DNA from: CAZPZZ01 sp964591245
GTDB lineage: Bacteria > Acidobacteriota > Vicinamibacteria > Vicinamibacterales > UBA8438
Direction: 5' to 3'
Assembly: GCA_964591245.1 (NCBI GenBank)
Contig: CAZPZZ010000060.1
Coordinates: 1 to 22,754 of the forward strand
DNA length: 22,754 nt
Shown: piece after piece, positions 15,177-22,754 of the stretch
Position numbering within the stretch: the stretch's first letter is position 1
How the letters are laid out: the number at the start of each line of letters is the position of its first letter
Notes under the pieces: generated by a model
Databases searched by the model: none
What the model saw: only the letters and a program-made list of their open reading frames with translations
Told to the model about the DNA's origin: nothing
Position numbers and translations under genes: made by a program

Positions 15177-17621
15177 TTAGACGCCCGCCATCAGCCGCCG
15201 GCCAACGTAAGTACCCGCCACGTCACGATACGTAAGCTCGCCATCCTCCAGATAGACCTCGATTTCCCCGTCCGTCAAACGCCCCCTGATGAGTTCCTCT
15301 GACAACGGGTCCTCCACGTAGCGCTGAATCGCCCGACGGAGAGGCCTTGCTCCGTAAGATCGGTCCTTACAGGTCACCTCTATAATCCAGTCCACCACAT
15401 CGGGAGCCAGTACAATCTGTAACTTTCGGTCCTCGAGATGCGCATTCAACTGTTCGATCAGCATGGCGGTGATGCGCCGCAGGTCATCATCCGCCAATGC
15501 CTCGAACACAACAATCTCGTCGAGCCGGTTCACGAATTCAGGATTGAAGGTCCGGCGGACCTCGCCCAGGACCATGTCCGTAACACTTCGTCGGATCTCT
15601 TGCTCTCCTGACGGCCGGAACCCGAGCGCAGCCTTTTTCTGAATAAATCGGGCTCCGATATTGGACGTCATAATGATGATTGTGTTCTTGAAATCGACAC
15701 GAGTTCCCAGACCGTCGGTCAGATGGCCGTCCTCGAATACCTGTAGCAGTATGTTGAACAGATCAGGATGGGCTTTCTCGATCTCATCAAGCAGAACCAC
15801 GGAGTAGGGATTTCGCTTCACCTTCTCCGTCAGCTGGCCGCCATCCTCATACCCAACATAACCTGGCGGGGAACCAATTAGCTTAGAAACAGAGTGCTTC
15901 TCCATGTACTCCGACATGTCGAACCGGATCAACGCCGCGTCGGTCCCGAACAAGAAATTGGCCAAGGCTCTAGCCAGTTCCGTCTTTCCAACCCCAGTCG
16001 GTCCGAGGAAGACGAAACTTCCCACCGGGCGGTTCTGTGGTTTGAGTCCCGCCCGTGAACGGCGGATCGCCCGTGACAACGCCGAAACCGCATGCTCCTG
16101 GCTCACGATGCGATTGTGCAACTCGGCTTCCATGCGCAGAAGCCTGTCACTCTCATCCGGATTGATTGAGGTGAGCGGGACCCCGGTCCAGGACGACACG
16201 ACCTCATCAATATGCTGCTTCCGCACCTCTATGGGTGCGGCCCCGGATTGCACGTCAAATTTCTTTCGCACGTACTGCAGGCTCTCGCGCGCCACAACCT
16301 CCTGTTCCTTGAAAAACTGGGCTTTCTCAAAGTCCTTCTTTGCCGCAGCACTCTCCATCTGTTCGACAGCCACGCGGATGTTGCGATTAATATCACCAAA
16401 TTCTTCACTGAGGCCAGCGTCACGCAACTTGGCCCGCGCACCGGCTTCGTCCAGTAAATCGACCGCCTTGTCGGGAAGAAACCGCTCAGTTATGTATCGG
16501 CTTGACTGGTAGACAGCCGCCTCGATCGCCTCGGGCGTATAGATTACGCGGTGGAACGCCTGATAACGTTCCTGGACTCCAAGCAACACTTCGAGCGTCT
16601 CTGACTCGGTCGTCGGCTCCACTTTGACCACCTGGAACCGACGTTCAAGAGAGCGATCTTTCTCTATGTATTTCCGATGTTCGACCGGTGTTGTGGCGCC
16701 AATGCAGTGAATTTCTCCCCGTGACAGCGCAGGTTTCAGAATATTGGCCGCATCGAGAGAGCCCTCGGCAGAACCGGCTCCTACCAGCGTATGAAGTTCA
16801 TCGATAAACACAATAATGCTGGGATTCTCGGTCAGCTCTTTCATGATCGCCTTGAGCCGTTCCTCAAATTGCCCCCGGTACTTCGTACCGGCCACGATGA
16901 GGGAGATATCCAGGGCAAAAATCCGCTTATCGGCAAGAAAATGCGGCACGTCGCCTCGCACGATCCGCTGCGCGAGTCCTTCCACGATCGCCGTCTTCCC
17001 AACCCCTGGCTCCCCAATCAACACTGCATTGTTTTTCGTACGACGGCACAGCACCTGTTCGATCCGTTCAAGCTCGTCCGCCCGCCCGACGAGCGGATCC
17101 AACGTGCCCTTCATCGCATTCTCAGTGAGATCGCGACTAAACTCGGAAAGTAGCGGTGTCTCCTTGACGCGGGTAAGTGTCGTCTTCTCGTTCAGCAGTT
17201 GCACGATGTCCTCGCGCACCGTGTTCAACCGCATGCCCTTTCCGACCAAAATCGACGCACCGATACAACGTTCCTCGCGAAGGATCCCGAGCAACAAGTG
17301 CTCGGTCCCAACGTAGTTGTGCAGCAGGCGCTCCGCCTCCTCGGCGGCAAACTGGAGCACACGCTTGGTCTCTGTACTGAAAGGAATCTCGACCGACGTC
17401 GACACCTTTTCTCGGCAGACTGTCCGCCCTTCAATTTCCTTGCGAATCCCCTCAAGCGATAAATGTGAGCGCGCAAAAATGCGGCTCGTCAAACCCTTCC
17501 CCTCACGGATCAACCCGAGCAGAAGATGCTCAGTCTCTATTGAGATGCTGCCGAGCTGGCTGGCCTCATAGCGGGCAAAGAACAAGACCCGGCGTGCCCG
17601 CTCTGTATAGCGCTCGAACAT
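15177..17621 (-). CDS. clpC: ClpC-type AAA+ unfoldase (ClpP partner)
   Basis: An 814-residue Hsp100 ATPase that unfolds proteins for the ClpP peptidase. Domains in order: two Clp-N repeats (about 1-145); AAA1 with Walker A GEPGVGKT (203-210) and Walker B IIVFIDE (269-275); a middle region with a UVR-like segment (AAAKKDFEKAQFFKEQE, about 425-441), typical of ClpC and absent from ClpA/ClpB; and AAA2 with Walker A GPTGVGKT (540-547) and Walker B VVLLDE (608-613). The tripeptide LGF at 666-668 occupies the ClpP-binding loop position, so it should dock on ClpP rather than act as a ClpB disaggregase. The ATG at 17621 has AGGGGG at 6-7 nt and starts the Clp-N domain exactly. In-frame sequence continues upstream to 17744 but does not look like ClpC. 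No mcsA/mcsB/ctsR genes accompany it. Confidence 0.95.
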   Translation of the reverse strand: MFERYTERARRVLFFARYEASQLGSISIETEHLLLGLIREGKGLTSRIFARSHLSLEGIRKEIEGRTVCREKVSTSVEIPFSTETKRVLQFAAEEAERLLHNYVGTEHLLLGILREERCIGASILVGKGMRLNTVREDIVQLLNEKTTLTRVKETPLLSEFSRDLTENAMKGTLDPLVGRADELERIEQVLCRRTKNNAVLIGEPGVGKTAIVEGLAQRIVRGDVPHFLADKRIFALDISLIVAGTKYRGQFEERLKAIMKELTENPSIIVFIDELHTLVGAGSAEGSLDAANILKPALSRGEIHCIGATTPVEHRKYIEKDRSLERRFQVVKVEPTTESETLEVLLGVQERYQAFHRVIYTPEAIEAAVYQSSRYITERFLPDKAVDLLDEAGARAKLRDAGLSEEFGDINRNIRVAVEQMESAAAKKDFEKAQFFKEQEVVARESLQYVRKKFDVQSGAAPIEVRKQHIDEVVSSWTGVPLTSINPDESDRLLRMEAELHNRIVSQEHAVSALSRAIRRSRAGLKPQNRPVGSFVFLGPTGVGKTELARALANFLFGTDAALIRFDMSEYMEKHSVSKLIGSPPGYVGYEDGGQLTEKVKRNPYSVVLLDEIEKAHPDLFNILLQVFEDGHLTDGLGTRVDFKNTIIIMTSNIGARFIQKKAALGFRPSGEQEIRRSVTDMVLGEVRRTFNPEFVNRLDEIVVFEALADDDLRRITAMLIEQLNAHLEDRKLQIVLAPDVVDWIIEVTCKDRSYGARPLRRAIQRYVEDPLSEELIRGRLTDGEIEVYLEDGELTYRDVAGTYVGRRLMAGV

Positions 17622-17755
17622 CGGTTGCCCCCTGCCCTCGGGAAGTGATGCTTTCGGAATCTCTCCGACGAGGACGCTCGCTAGACCGTAGCCAAAAGTG
17701 ATGGACGACCCTCGGCAGTCGCGATCTCCTCCCTGGAGCCCCATGCAATGTAGTT

Positions 17756-17794
17756 AAAAAAGCCACCATGCAGCCTTCGAGTGACGGCCGCCAC
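17756..17794 (-). terminator. Weak intrinsic terminator or attenuator in the lolD-clpC gap
   Basis: On the minus strand GCCGTC (17783-17788) can pair with GGTGGC (17762-17767), using two G-U pairs across a 15-nt loop, and is followed directly by six T (17756-17761). The same GCCGTC is also part of a near self-complementary element GTGGCGGCCGTCAC (17781-17794), so two mutually exclusive hairpins are possible. If transcription starts at the TATAAT element this would be an attenuator for clpC; otherwise it may end the lolD operon. The stem is marginal. Confidence 0.3.
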
Positions 17795-17849
17795 GGGAAC
17801 ACGACTACACGTCCTGCGGACAGAACCGCATACTGGTGCACTCCTGTGC

Positions 17850-17878
17850 ATTATAAGGCAGATCGCCCTCAACCAGAG
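17850..17878 (-). promoter_or_regulatory. Candidate clpC promoter: consensus -10 with overlapping dyad
   Basis: On the minus strand the hexamer TATAAT at 17850-17855 is a perfect sigma-70 -10 box. The hexamer at the 17-nt spacing (17873-17878, CTCTGG) is a poor -35, so an activator or relaxed recognition would be needed. The expected start near 17843 falls inside the inverted repeat TGCAC-N4-GTGCA (17837-17850), a natural place for a repressor. It does not match CIRCE or the CtsR heptad repeat. The leader to the clpC ATG would be about 220 nt. Confidence 0.35.
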
Positions 17879-17946
17879 CCACAACGATCCGGCAGTGCCT
17901 TCAGAATCAATGGTTTACAGATTGCTGTCGACAGGGTGCAAGACCA

Positions 17947-18621
17947 TCAAGCCTCACGCAACTTCCCATCCTCAAGACACAGCGCCCGATCACAAGCGGC
18001 CGCGAGTCGTGGATTGTGGGTTGCGATCAGCGAAGTCAGACCATATGCCGCATGCATGCCCCGCAGTAGTGAATGGAGAGATTCACCCGTGGTCTCGTCG
18101 AGATCGCCGGTCGGCTCATCGGCAAGTAACAAGGCTGGCCGCATCACAAGCGCGCGCGCCACGGCAACCCGTTGCTGCTCGCCGCCCGACAACATACCGG
18201 GGCGGTGGGACATACGCTCGCTCAACCCGACTTCCCGCAAAAGCATCTCTGCACGAGGTTCGGCCTCAGCCGGCGACACGCCCGCAATTCGCAGCGGCAT
18301 AGCGACATTTTCGACGGCAGTGAACTCCGGCAGCAAGTGGTGGAATTGAAAGACGAACCCGACCTGTTGGTTACGGAAGGCGACAAGTGCATCGTCATCC
18401 GCCGTCGAGACATCTGTCTCACCTATCCTGACAACACCACGATCGATACGATCGAGTCCGCCGACCAACTGGAGCAAGGTGCTCTTTCCAACGCCGGACG
18501 CGCCGACAATTGCAACCATCTCACCCTGCTCGACCACCAAGTCCAGGTCACGCAGGACAGCGAGTTTACGTTCCCCGACCGCAAAGGACTTCTCCAAACC
18601 GCGGACAGTCACAAAAGCCAT
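17947..18621 (-). CDS. lolD: Lipoprotein-release ABC transporter ATPase LolD
   Basis: The ATP-hydrolysing subunit of the inner-membrane complex that extracts lipoproteins for transfer to the outer membrane. The 224-residue protein carries Walker A GASGVGKST, the Q-loop region VGFVFQFHHLLPEFTAVENVAMPL (the HHLLPEFTA form is characteristic of LolD within the LolD/MacB/FtsE group), signature LSGGEQQR, Walker B LLLADEPTGDLD and the switch histidine in IATHN. It starts 9 nt after the permease stop, which fits a LolD-permease pair. It is the last gene of the run that begins with the crotonase. Confidence 0.93.
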   Translation of the reverse strand: MAFVTVRGLEKSFAVGERKLAVLRDLDLVVEQGEMVAIVGASGVGKSTLLQLVGGLDRIDRGVVRIGETDVSTADDDALVAFRNQQVGFVFQFHHLLPEFTAVENVAMPLRIAGVSPAEAEPRAEMLLREVGLSERMSHRPGMLSGGEQQRVAVARALVMRPALLLADEPTGDLDETTGESLHSLLRGMHAAYGLTSLIATHNPRLAAACDRALCLEDGKLREA

Positions 18622-18630
18622 GAGCGAACG

Positions 18631-19869
18631 CTACTGGTATCTCAAGGCCTCGGCAGGATCGAGCCGAGAGGCCTGACGGGATGGGTAGAGCGTGGCCACG
18701 AGACACACCAGCACTGCGGCCCCAACAACCAGTAGAAAATCCAGTGGCCGAACCGTAAAGGGCACCCACGCAATGTCATAAACGTCGATCGGAATTTGTA
18801 TCAATTGATAATGATCCGCGACGAGCGAAACGATCAAGCCAGCCCCGGCACCAACAAGCGTGCCAACCGCGCCGATAATGCCACCTTGCAGCAGGAAGAT
18901 ACGGCGGATGCTGCCAGAGGTCGCTCCCATCGTCTTCAATATCGCAATGTCACGACTCTTCTCCATGACGAGCAAGATCAACGACGCAACAATATTCAGG
19001 GCCGCCACCATCATGATCAGGCCGATGGTGATCGAGATCGCCATTTTTTCCAGCCACAGCGCCGAAAACAGCGCCTGGTTCATCTGCCCCCAATCCTCCG
19101 CAAGATACCCTCCGCCCAATCTTTGCGGCACCGCATCTGCGATCTCAGGGGCACGATCAAGATCGGTCACCCGAAGCTCGATCATATCGACCCGTTCCTT
19201 ATTGAACAGCCGACCAGCCACGTCGAGACTGACGAAGCCGTAGGAATTGTCGTATTCGTAGAGCCCCAGAGCAAAAATCCCCACCACCTGCAATCGGCGG
19301 GCACGGGGCACAGGCCCCATCGGAGATAACGTGACACTTTGTGGCGTGAGCACCGAAACAACATCCCCGACAAACGCGCCAAGAGCAAGCGCCAGATCTT
19401 GCCCAATCACGACCCCGCCGAGCACCCCCTCGTGTTCTGCATCGAGTGCCTCAAGACTTCCGTGGCGAACCGATTGGGCGATCTCCGTCACCCCGACTTC
19501 CAACGCCGGGTCGATCCCCTTGATCGAAATGAACGCCTCACCCCCACCGGCCGTTGCCACCGCTCGACCCAGCACTGCCGGTGCAGCCCCAATGACTCCA
19601 GGAACCTGAGTCAACCGATCGACCTCCTCGCGGTAATCATCGAACCCACCACCGAGAATCTTCCAGACATACACGTGGGCCGACGCACCAATGATCTTGT
19701 CCCGAAGCTCCTGCTGCATCCCGGTCATCAGCGCTAGAGCAATGACCAGTGCCATCACCCCAACCGCAACGCCGGCGGTTGATACGAGCGAAATAAGTGA
19801 AATGAACGCCTGGCGACGCCTGGCAAACAGGTAACGCGCCGCCACATAAAGCTCGAAAGGTAGGTTCAT
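18631..19869 (-). CDS. LolC/LolE-family lipoprotein-release permease
   Basis: The membrane subunit of the lipoprotein-releasing ABC transporter, 412 aa. It opens with the family start FELYVAARYLFARRRQAFISLIS and one membrane helix at about 22-50 (STAGVAVGVMALVIALALMTGM). A large MacB-like periplasmic domain follows, then three C-terminal helices, with VMEKSRDIAILKTMGAT as the conserved coupling-helix region after the second helix. The end PSRQASRLDPAEALRYQ is standard for LolC/E. Only one permease gene is present next to lolD; proteobacteria such as E. coli have lolC and lolE. This one may therefore form a homodimer, or be the LolF-type single permease known from other lineages. The start is six nt after the lysS stop; no clear ribosome-binding site is seen. 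Confidence 0.92.
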   Translation of the reverse strand: MNLPFELYVAARYLFARRRQAFISLISLVSTAGVAVGVMALVIALALMTGMQQELRDKIIGASAHVYVWKILGGGFDDYREEVDRLTQVPGVIGAAPAVLGRAVATAGGGEAFISIKGIDPALEVGVTEIAQSVRHGSLEALDAEHEGVLGGVVIGQDLALALGAFVGDVVSVLTPQSVTLSPMGPVPRARRLQVVGIFALGLYEYDNSYGFVSLDVAGRLFNKERVDMIELRVTDLDRAPEIADAVPQRLGGGYLAEDWGQMNQALFSALWLEKMAISITIGLIMMVAALNIVASLILLVMEKSRDIAILKTMGATSGSIRRIFLLQGGIIGAVGTLVGAGAGLIVSLVADHYQLIQIPIDVYDIAWVPFTVRPLDFLLVVGAAVLVCLVATLYPSRQASRLDPAEALRYQ

Positions 19870-19874
19870 CGCAT

Positions 19875-21434
19875 TCAGGATGACGTCTCGGTGTCGTCCG
19901 TTGCCAGCGCCGCTTCGACCGACGCCGAGTCCACCCTCGTCCGCATAAGTGGAAACAAGATCACGTCGCGAATAGACGGGCTATCAGTAAGAACCATGAC
20001 CAGCCGGTCAATGCCGACACCTTCTCCTGCCGTGGGAGGAAGCCCATACTCGAGAGCTCTGATGTAATCCTCGTCCATCTGGTGTGCTTCAAGGTCTCCG
20101 CCTTCCCGGTCCTGAAGCTGAGCTTCGAAGCGCCGACGCTGTTCCACAGGATCGTTGAGCTCACTGAAGGCATTCGCTACCTCCATTCCCCCCACGAACA
20201 ACTCGAATCGCTCCACCGTTTCCGGATCGTCCGGCCGTTGTTTCGAAAGGGGTGACACCTCTGTTGGAAAATCATGAATGAACGTCGGCTGAAACAGGAA
20301 CGGTTCGCACAATCGCTCAAACAGTTCGACGGTGATCTTGCCTGGCCCCTGCTCAGGTTTCGGAGTCAGCCCCAGGCGCGTGGCAAGAGCGACAACCATT
20401 TCCCTGTGGCGCAGATGGGTTTCCTCTACCGATTCCCCCACCTTCTCGGTAGCGGCCTGACATACAGCGTGCCGCAACGGCATACGGGCAAATGGCGGAC
20501 GAAACGACAAGGCCTGACCACCAAACGTCATCTCCTCAGCCCCAATCGCGTCACGAGCCACCGTCGCCAACAACTCTTCCGTAAGGGCCATCAATGCCTG
20601 GTAGTCGCTATACGCCTGATAGAACTCCAGCATCGTGAACTCAGGGTTGTGCTGAGTGGAAATACCTTCGTTTCTGAAATTTCGGTTGATTTCAAAGACG
20701 CGCTCAACCCCTCCCACAACCAATCGCTTGAGATACAGTTCCGGTGCAATCCGCAGATACAACTCCATGTCCTGCGCGTTGTGATGGGTCACAAAAGGCC
20801 GCGCAAGCGCTCCGCCTGCTATCGGCTGCATCATCGGCGTCTCGACTTCCAAGAATCCTCGATCCACAAGAAATCGACGAATCGCCGTTAACACCTTCGC
20901 CCTGGTCTCGAATACCCGCCGGGACTCGGGGTTCACGATGAGGTCGAGATACCGCTGGCGATATCGTGTCTCAACGTCGGTCAATCCGTGCCATTTCTCT
21001 GGAAGCGGTAGATGGCACTTGGCGAGGAATTCAATCCGCCCCGCCCAGATCGTCAGTTCATCCGTACGGGTTCGAAAGAGGTGGCCCTCGACCCCGACAA
21101 AATCCCCAATGTCGAGCCGCGTAGCCAGTTCGAAATCACGAGAGGATAAGGCATCCTGTCGAATATAGACCTGGAGTCGAGCCAAGCCATCAGAAATCAC
21201 CAGAAACCTGGCCTTTCCGAAGCTTCGGATAATCTGAATGCGCCCCGCGGTCATCACCTGCACTCTGGATTCCTCCAGAACAGGCCCAGTTGTCGTTCCA
21301 TGCGCACCCACGATGGTCGAAACCGCGTCCGACCGCTCAAATGCATGTGGGTACGGGGAGACGCCGGAGTCGATGAGCTCGGTCAGATTGGCCCGGCGCT
21401 GTTGACGTTGATCGTTTTCTCGAGATTCTGGCAT
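19875..21434 (-). CDS. lysS: Lysyl-tRNA synthetase, class II
   Basis: Charges tRNA-Lys in the cytosol. The 519-residue protein begins with an OB-fold anticodon-binding domain (about 55-150, VMTAGRIQIIRSFGKARFLVI). The class II catalytic core follows: motif 1 around RRFLVDRGFLEVETPMM, motif 2 RVFEINRNFRNEGIS with HNPEFTMLEFYQAY, and motif 3 GVGIDRLVMVLTDSPSIRDVILFP. The GGALARPFVTHHN and MEVANAFSELNDP blocks are specific to LysRS. Length is typical. The ATG overlaps the nusB stop as TGATG, indicating coupling. The short Ala/Asp/Glu tail after motif 3 is variable in the family. Confidence 0.97.
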   Translation of the reverse strand: MPESRENDQRQQRRANLTELIDSGVSPYPHAFERSDAVSTIVGAHGTTTGPVLEESRVQVMTAGRIQIIRSFGKARFLVISDGLARLQVYIRQDALSSRDFELATRLDIGDFVGVEGHLFRTRTDELTIWAGRIEFLAKCHLPLPEKWHGLTDVETRYRQRYLDLIVNPESRRVFETRAKVLTAIRRFLVDRGFLEVETPMMQPIAGGALARPFVTHHNAQDMELYLRIAPELYLKRLVVGGVERVFEINRNFRNEGISTQHNPEFTMLEFYQAYSDYQALMALTEELLATVARDAIGAEEMTFGGQALSFRPPFARMPLRHAVCQAATEKVGESVEETHLRHREMVVALATRLGLTPKPEQGPGKITVELFERLCEPFLFQPTFIHDFPTEVSPLSKQRPDDPETVERFELFVGGMEVANAFSELNDPVEQRRRFEAQLQDREGGDLEAHQMDEDYIRALEYGLPPTAGEGVGIDRLVMVLTDSPSIRDVILFPLMRTRVDSASVEAALATDDTETSS

Positions 21435-21880
21435 CAGTCCTCAACGGCGTCGGCCAACCCCCGCAAGACGGCATCTAGGACGCCGTTCACGAACCGCGGA
21501 GATTGTGCGTCGCTGAATGCGCGGGCGAGTTCGATGGCCTCATCGATGACGACGGCCGGCGGCACTCTCTCCGCGAGTAACTCGTACACAGCGAGACGGA
21601 GCACCGTGCGATCCACGACAGCCATGCGGGCGACCCGCCAGTGATCGGCCACCGCTTCGATCAACCCGTCTATCCGCTCGAGTGCGTCAACCGTGCCGTG
21701 GACCAAGCGATCCGCCACACGTCGCCCCGAGTCGGAGGTCTGATGCTCGACCCAGTAACAGCGCATCGCCTCGTCCAGGGTTGGCCCGTCAACCCCACTG
21801 ATATCACGCTGGTAGAGCATCTGCAGGGCCGCCACCCGACTCTGCCGCCGCTCATCGGAACTCGATCGAACCACGTTCAC
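21434..21880 (-). CDS. nusB: Transcription antitermination factor NusB
   Basis: An all-helical RNA-binding protein (148 aa) that with NusE/S10 binds boxA in rRNA leaders to prevent premature termination. Family features are RRQSRVAALQMLYQRD at the N-terminus, VDRTVLRLAVYELL in the middle and the C-terminal VIDEAIELARAFSDAQSPRFVNGVLDAVL, which is highly diagnostic. I set the start at GTG 21880 because it overlaps the ribH stop as GTGA and begins just before the conserved RRxxR segment. The open frame runs on to 21961 inside ribH, but that extension is not NusB-like. ribH-nusB is a widespread pair. Confidence 0.94.
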   Translation of the reverse strand: MNVVRSSSDERRQSRVAALQMLYQRDISGVDGPTLDEAMRCYWVEHQTSDSGRRVADRLVHGTVDALERIDGLIEAVADHWRVARMAVVDRTVLRLAVYELLAERVPPAVVIDEAIELARAFSDAQSPRFVNGVLDAVLRGLADAVED

Positions 21881-22368
21881 CCTGGCGGCTCCAACGCTTT
21901 CAACGACGAAAACTGTCGAAAGAGCTTCATCATGGACAACACGGCTTCGGCCGCTTCCCAACCCTTGTTTGAAACGCCCTCTCCAGCGCGCGCCAAAGCT
22001 TCTTCCACCGAGTTAGTCGTCAACACGCCAAAGGCCATGGGAAGACCGCTCTGAAGCGACGCACTGGTGAGGCCCTGGGCGACCGCAGCCGCTATGAAAT
22101 CAAAATGCGGCGTCTCGCCGCGGATCAGACACCCCAGCCCAATGACGCCGTCGACCTGACCAGTAGCAGCCAGTCTCCCGGCAGCCTGGGGAATCTCGAA
22201 TGCCCCGGGGACGGAAGCCACGACGACAGCATCGCCAGTGACCCCGACGGCGCTGAGCGCCGCCAGTGCACCATCGTGCAGGCGTTTCGTGACAAAGTCG
22301 TGATAGGACGACACCACGATTCCCACCCGCGGCCTCTTCTCATTTCCCATGCTCTTCGAGGTTGCCAT
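21877..22368 (-). CDS. ribH: 6,7-Dimethyl-8-ribityllumazine synthase
   Basis: The penultimate riboflavin enzyme; it condenses 5-amino-6-ribitylaminouracil with 3,4-dihydroxy-2-butanone 4-phosphate. The 163-residue protein has RVGIVVSSYHDFVTKRL, the VPGAFEIP substrate loop, GCLIRGETPHFDFI with the catalytic-region His, and GVLTTNSVEEALARAG followed by NKGWEAA. All are canonical. ATG 22368 overlaps the upstream crotonase stop as TAATG; ATG 22350 is a shorter alternative that still keeps the whole core. Other riboflavin genes (ribD, ribE, ribBA) would be expected nearby in many genomes but are not in the window. Confidence 0.96.
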   Translation of the reverse strand: MATSKSMGNEKRPRVGIVVSSYHDFVTKRLHDGALAALSAVGVTGDAVVVASVPGAFEIPQAAGRLAATGQVDGVIGLGCLIRGETPHFDFIAAAVAQGLTSASLQSGLPMAFGVLTTNSVEEALARAGEGVSNKGWEAAEAVLSMMKLFRQFSSLKALEPPG

Positions 22369-22754
22369 TACCGTCCGGTGAACTGTGGCTGCCGCTTCTC
22401 AAGAAAGGCCATGGTCCCTTCTCGCGCATCCGCCGTGCCATTGACCACACCGAAGGTAGAAGCCTCGAAAGCGAGTCCATCGGGTAGCGACATGCTGGAA
22501 CCATGCCGGACGGCGTCGAGGATGGCCCGGATCGCGATGGGAGCCTGTTGTGCGATCGTGGAGGCGAGTTGATGCGCTACCTCTTTCAGCGCCTCTGGCT
22601 CAACCACTCGATTGACCAATCCAATCCGCCACGCCTCCTCGGCACCGATGGGCGCCCCGGTGAGTAGCAGTTCCAACGCACGCCCGGATCCCACCAGACG
22701 AGGTAAACGCTGCGTCCCACCGAACCCGGGAATGATACCCAATCCGATCTCCGG
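22368..22754 (-). CDS. Enoyl-CoA hydratase/isomerase family protein, C-terminal part (cut by window edge)
   Basis: The frame is open to the right edge, so the N-terminal half lies outside. The visible 128 residues begin with PEIGLGIIPGFGGTQRLPRL, the crotonase segment that carries the second catalytic Glu (rat mitochondrial hydratase Glu164 equivalent), here the second visible codon. They continue with the helical C-terminus LLLTGAPIGAEEAWRIGLVNRVV and end in FLEKRQPQFTGR, the usual family end. The oxyanion-hole region and the first Glu are not visible, so hydratase, isomerase and other crotonase activities cannot be separated. The stop overlaps ribH (TAATG), which puts a fatty-acid or CoA-ester enzyme in the same operon as riboflavin and nusB. 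Confidence 0.92.
   Translation of the reverse strand, partial: PEIGLGIIPGFGGTQRLPRLVGSGRALELLLTGAPIGAEEAWRIGLVNRVVEPEALKEVAHQLASTIAQQAPIAIRAILDAVRHGSSMSLPDGLAFEASTFGVVNGTADAREGTMAFLEKRQPQFTGR

Larger units (their letters stand above)
17622..17946. other. Gene-free 325-bp region between lolD and clpC
   Basis: I see no credible gene on either strand. Reading leftward from lolD it holds the following: a perfect 10-bp palindrome CTGTCGACAG (17925-17934), 12 nt after the lolD stop; a TATAAT element (17850-17855) overlapping the dyad TGCAC-TCCT-GTGCA (17837-17850); a hairpin pair with a T6 run (17756-17794); and the clpC ribosome-binding site. It probably contains the clpC promoter and a long leader. 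An in-frame 41-codon extension of clpC crosses part of it but lacks family similarity. Confidence 0.6.

Noticed and set aside
17622..17744. 41-residue N-terminal extension of ClpC.
   Set aside because: The Clp-N domain starts exactly at the ATG at 17621, which has a good AGGGGG site. The extension is not similar to ClpC.
17925..17934. Perfect palindrome CTGTCGACAG after lolD as a terminator or operator.
   Set aside because: As RNA it gives only a 3-bp stem with a 4-nt loop and no T-run follows. A 10-bp palindrome is not rare enough to claim a site.
21881..21961. 27-residue N-terminal extension of NusB inside ribH.
   Set aside because: It is out of frame with ribH and not NusB-like; the GTG overlapping the ribH stop is more economical.

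Overview
The window is a gene-dense chromosomal segment of a diderm bacterium that makes LPS and menaquinone. Every convincing gene lies on the minus strand, so transcription runs from the right edge to the left. Lipid A genes, BamA, Skp and the Lol system require an outer membrane. A futalosine-type menaquinone cluster and a ClpC-type unfoldase are also present. Together these fit a soil or marine lineage such as Acidobacteriota (Vicinamibacteria-like). That placement is inference from gene content and layout, not from a marker search. I see no rRNA, tRNA, insertion sequence, prophage gene or CRISPR array.

Layout in transcription order. (1) 22754-17947: a truncated crotonase gene, ribH, nusB, lysS, one LolC/E-type permease and lolD. 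Neighbours overlap or lie within about 10 nt, which suggests one operon. (2) 17622-17946: a 325-bp gene-free leader with a TATAAT element, a dyad and a possible attenuator, followed by clpC (15177-17621). (3) 14965-9050: an envelope block of bamA, skp, a FabZ-LpxA fusion and a Gfo/Idh/MocA dehydrogenase resembling GnnA. lpxD and lpxC, often found between skp and fabZ/lpxA, are absent. (4) 9030-2350: a menaquinone block that follows the envelope block by only about 20 nt. It holds an MqnE-like protein without the radical-SAM cysteines, then mqnA, mqnC, an amidohydrolase (probable aminodeoxyfutalosine deaminase), a UbiA-family prenyltransferase, ubiX and menG/ubiE. (5) 2286-95: a TonB-like protein, a previously uncalled 30-residue membrane peptide, and miaA coupled to it by a GTGA overlap. 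Positions 1-94 are AT-rich and hold no gene I can support.

How the genes work together: MqnA makes 3-enolpyruvyl-benzoate. MqnE, which must be encoded elsewhere, would make aminodeoxyfutalosine. The amidohydrolase would deaminate this to futalosine, and MqnC cyclises dehypoxanthine futalosine. The UbiA-family enzyme prenylates, UbiX supplies prenyl-FMN to an off-window UbiD-type decarboxylase, and MenG methylates. Futalosine hydrolase (MqnB), MqnD and the UbiD-type partner are not in the window. The envelope block couples lipid A initiation with outer-membrane protein assembly.

The most noteworthy observations are the cluster-less MqnE paralogue inside an intact menaquinone operon, the head-to-tail FabZ-LpxA fusion, and the small membrane ORF coupled to miaA.
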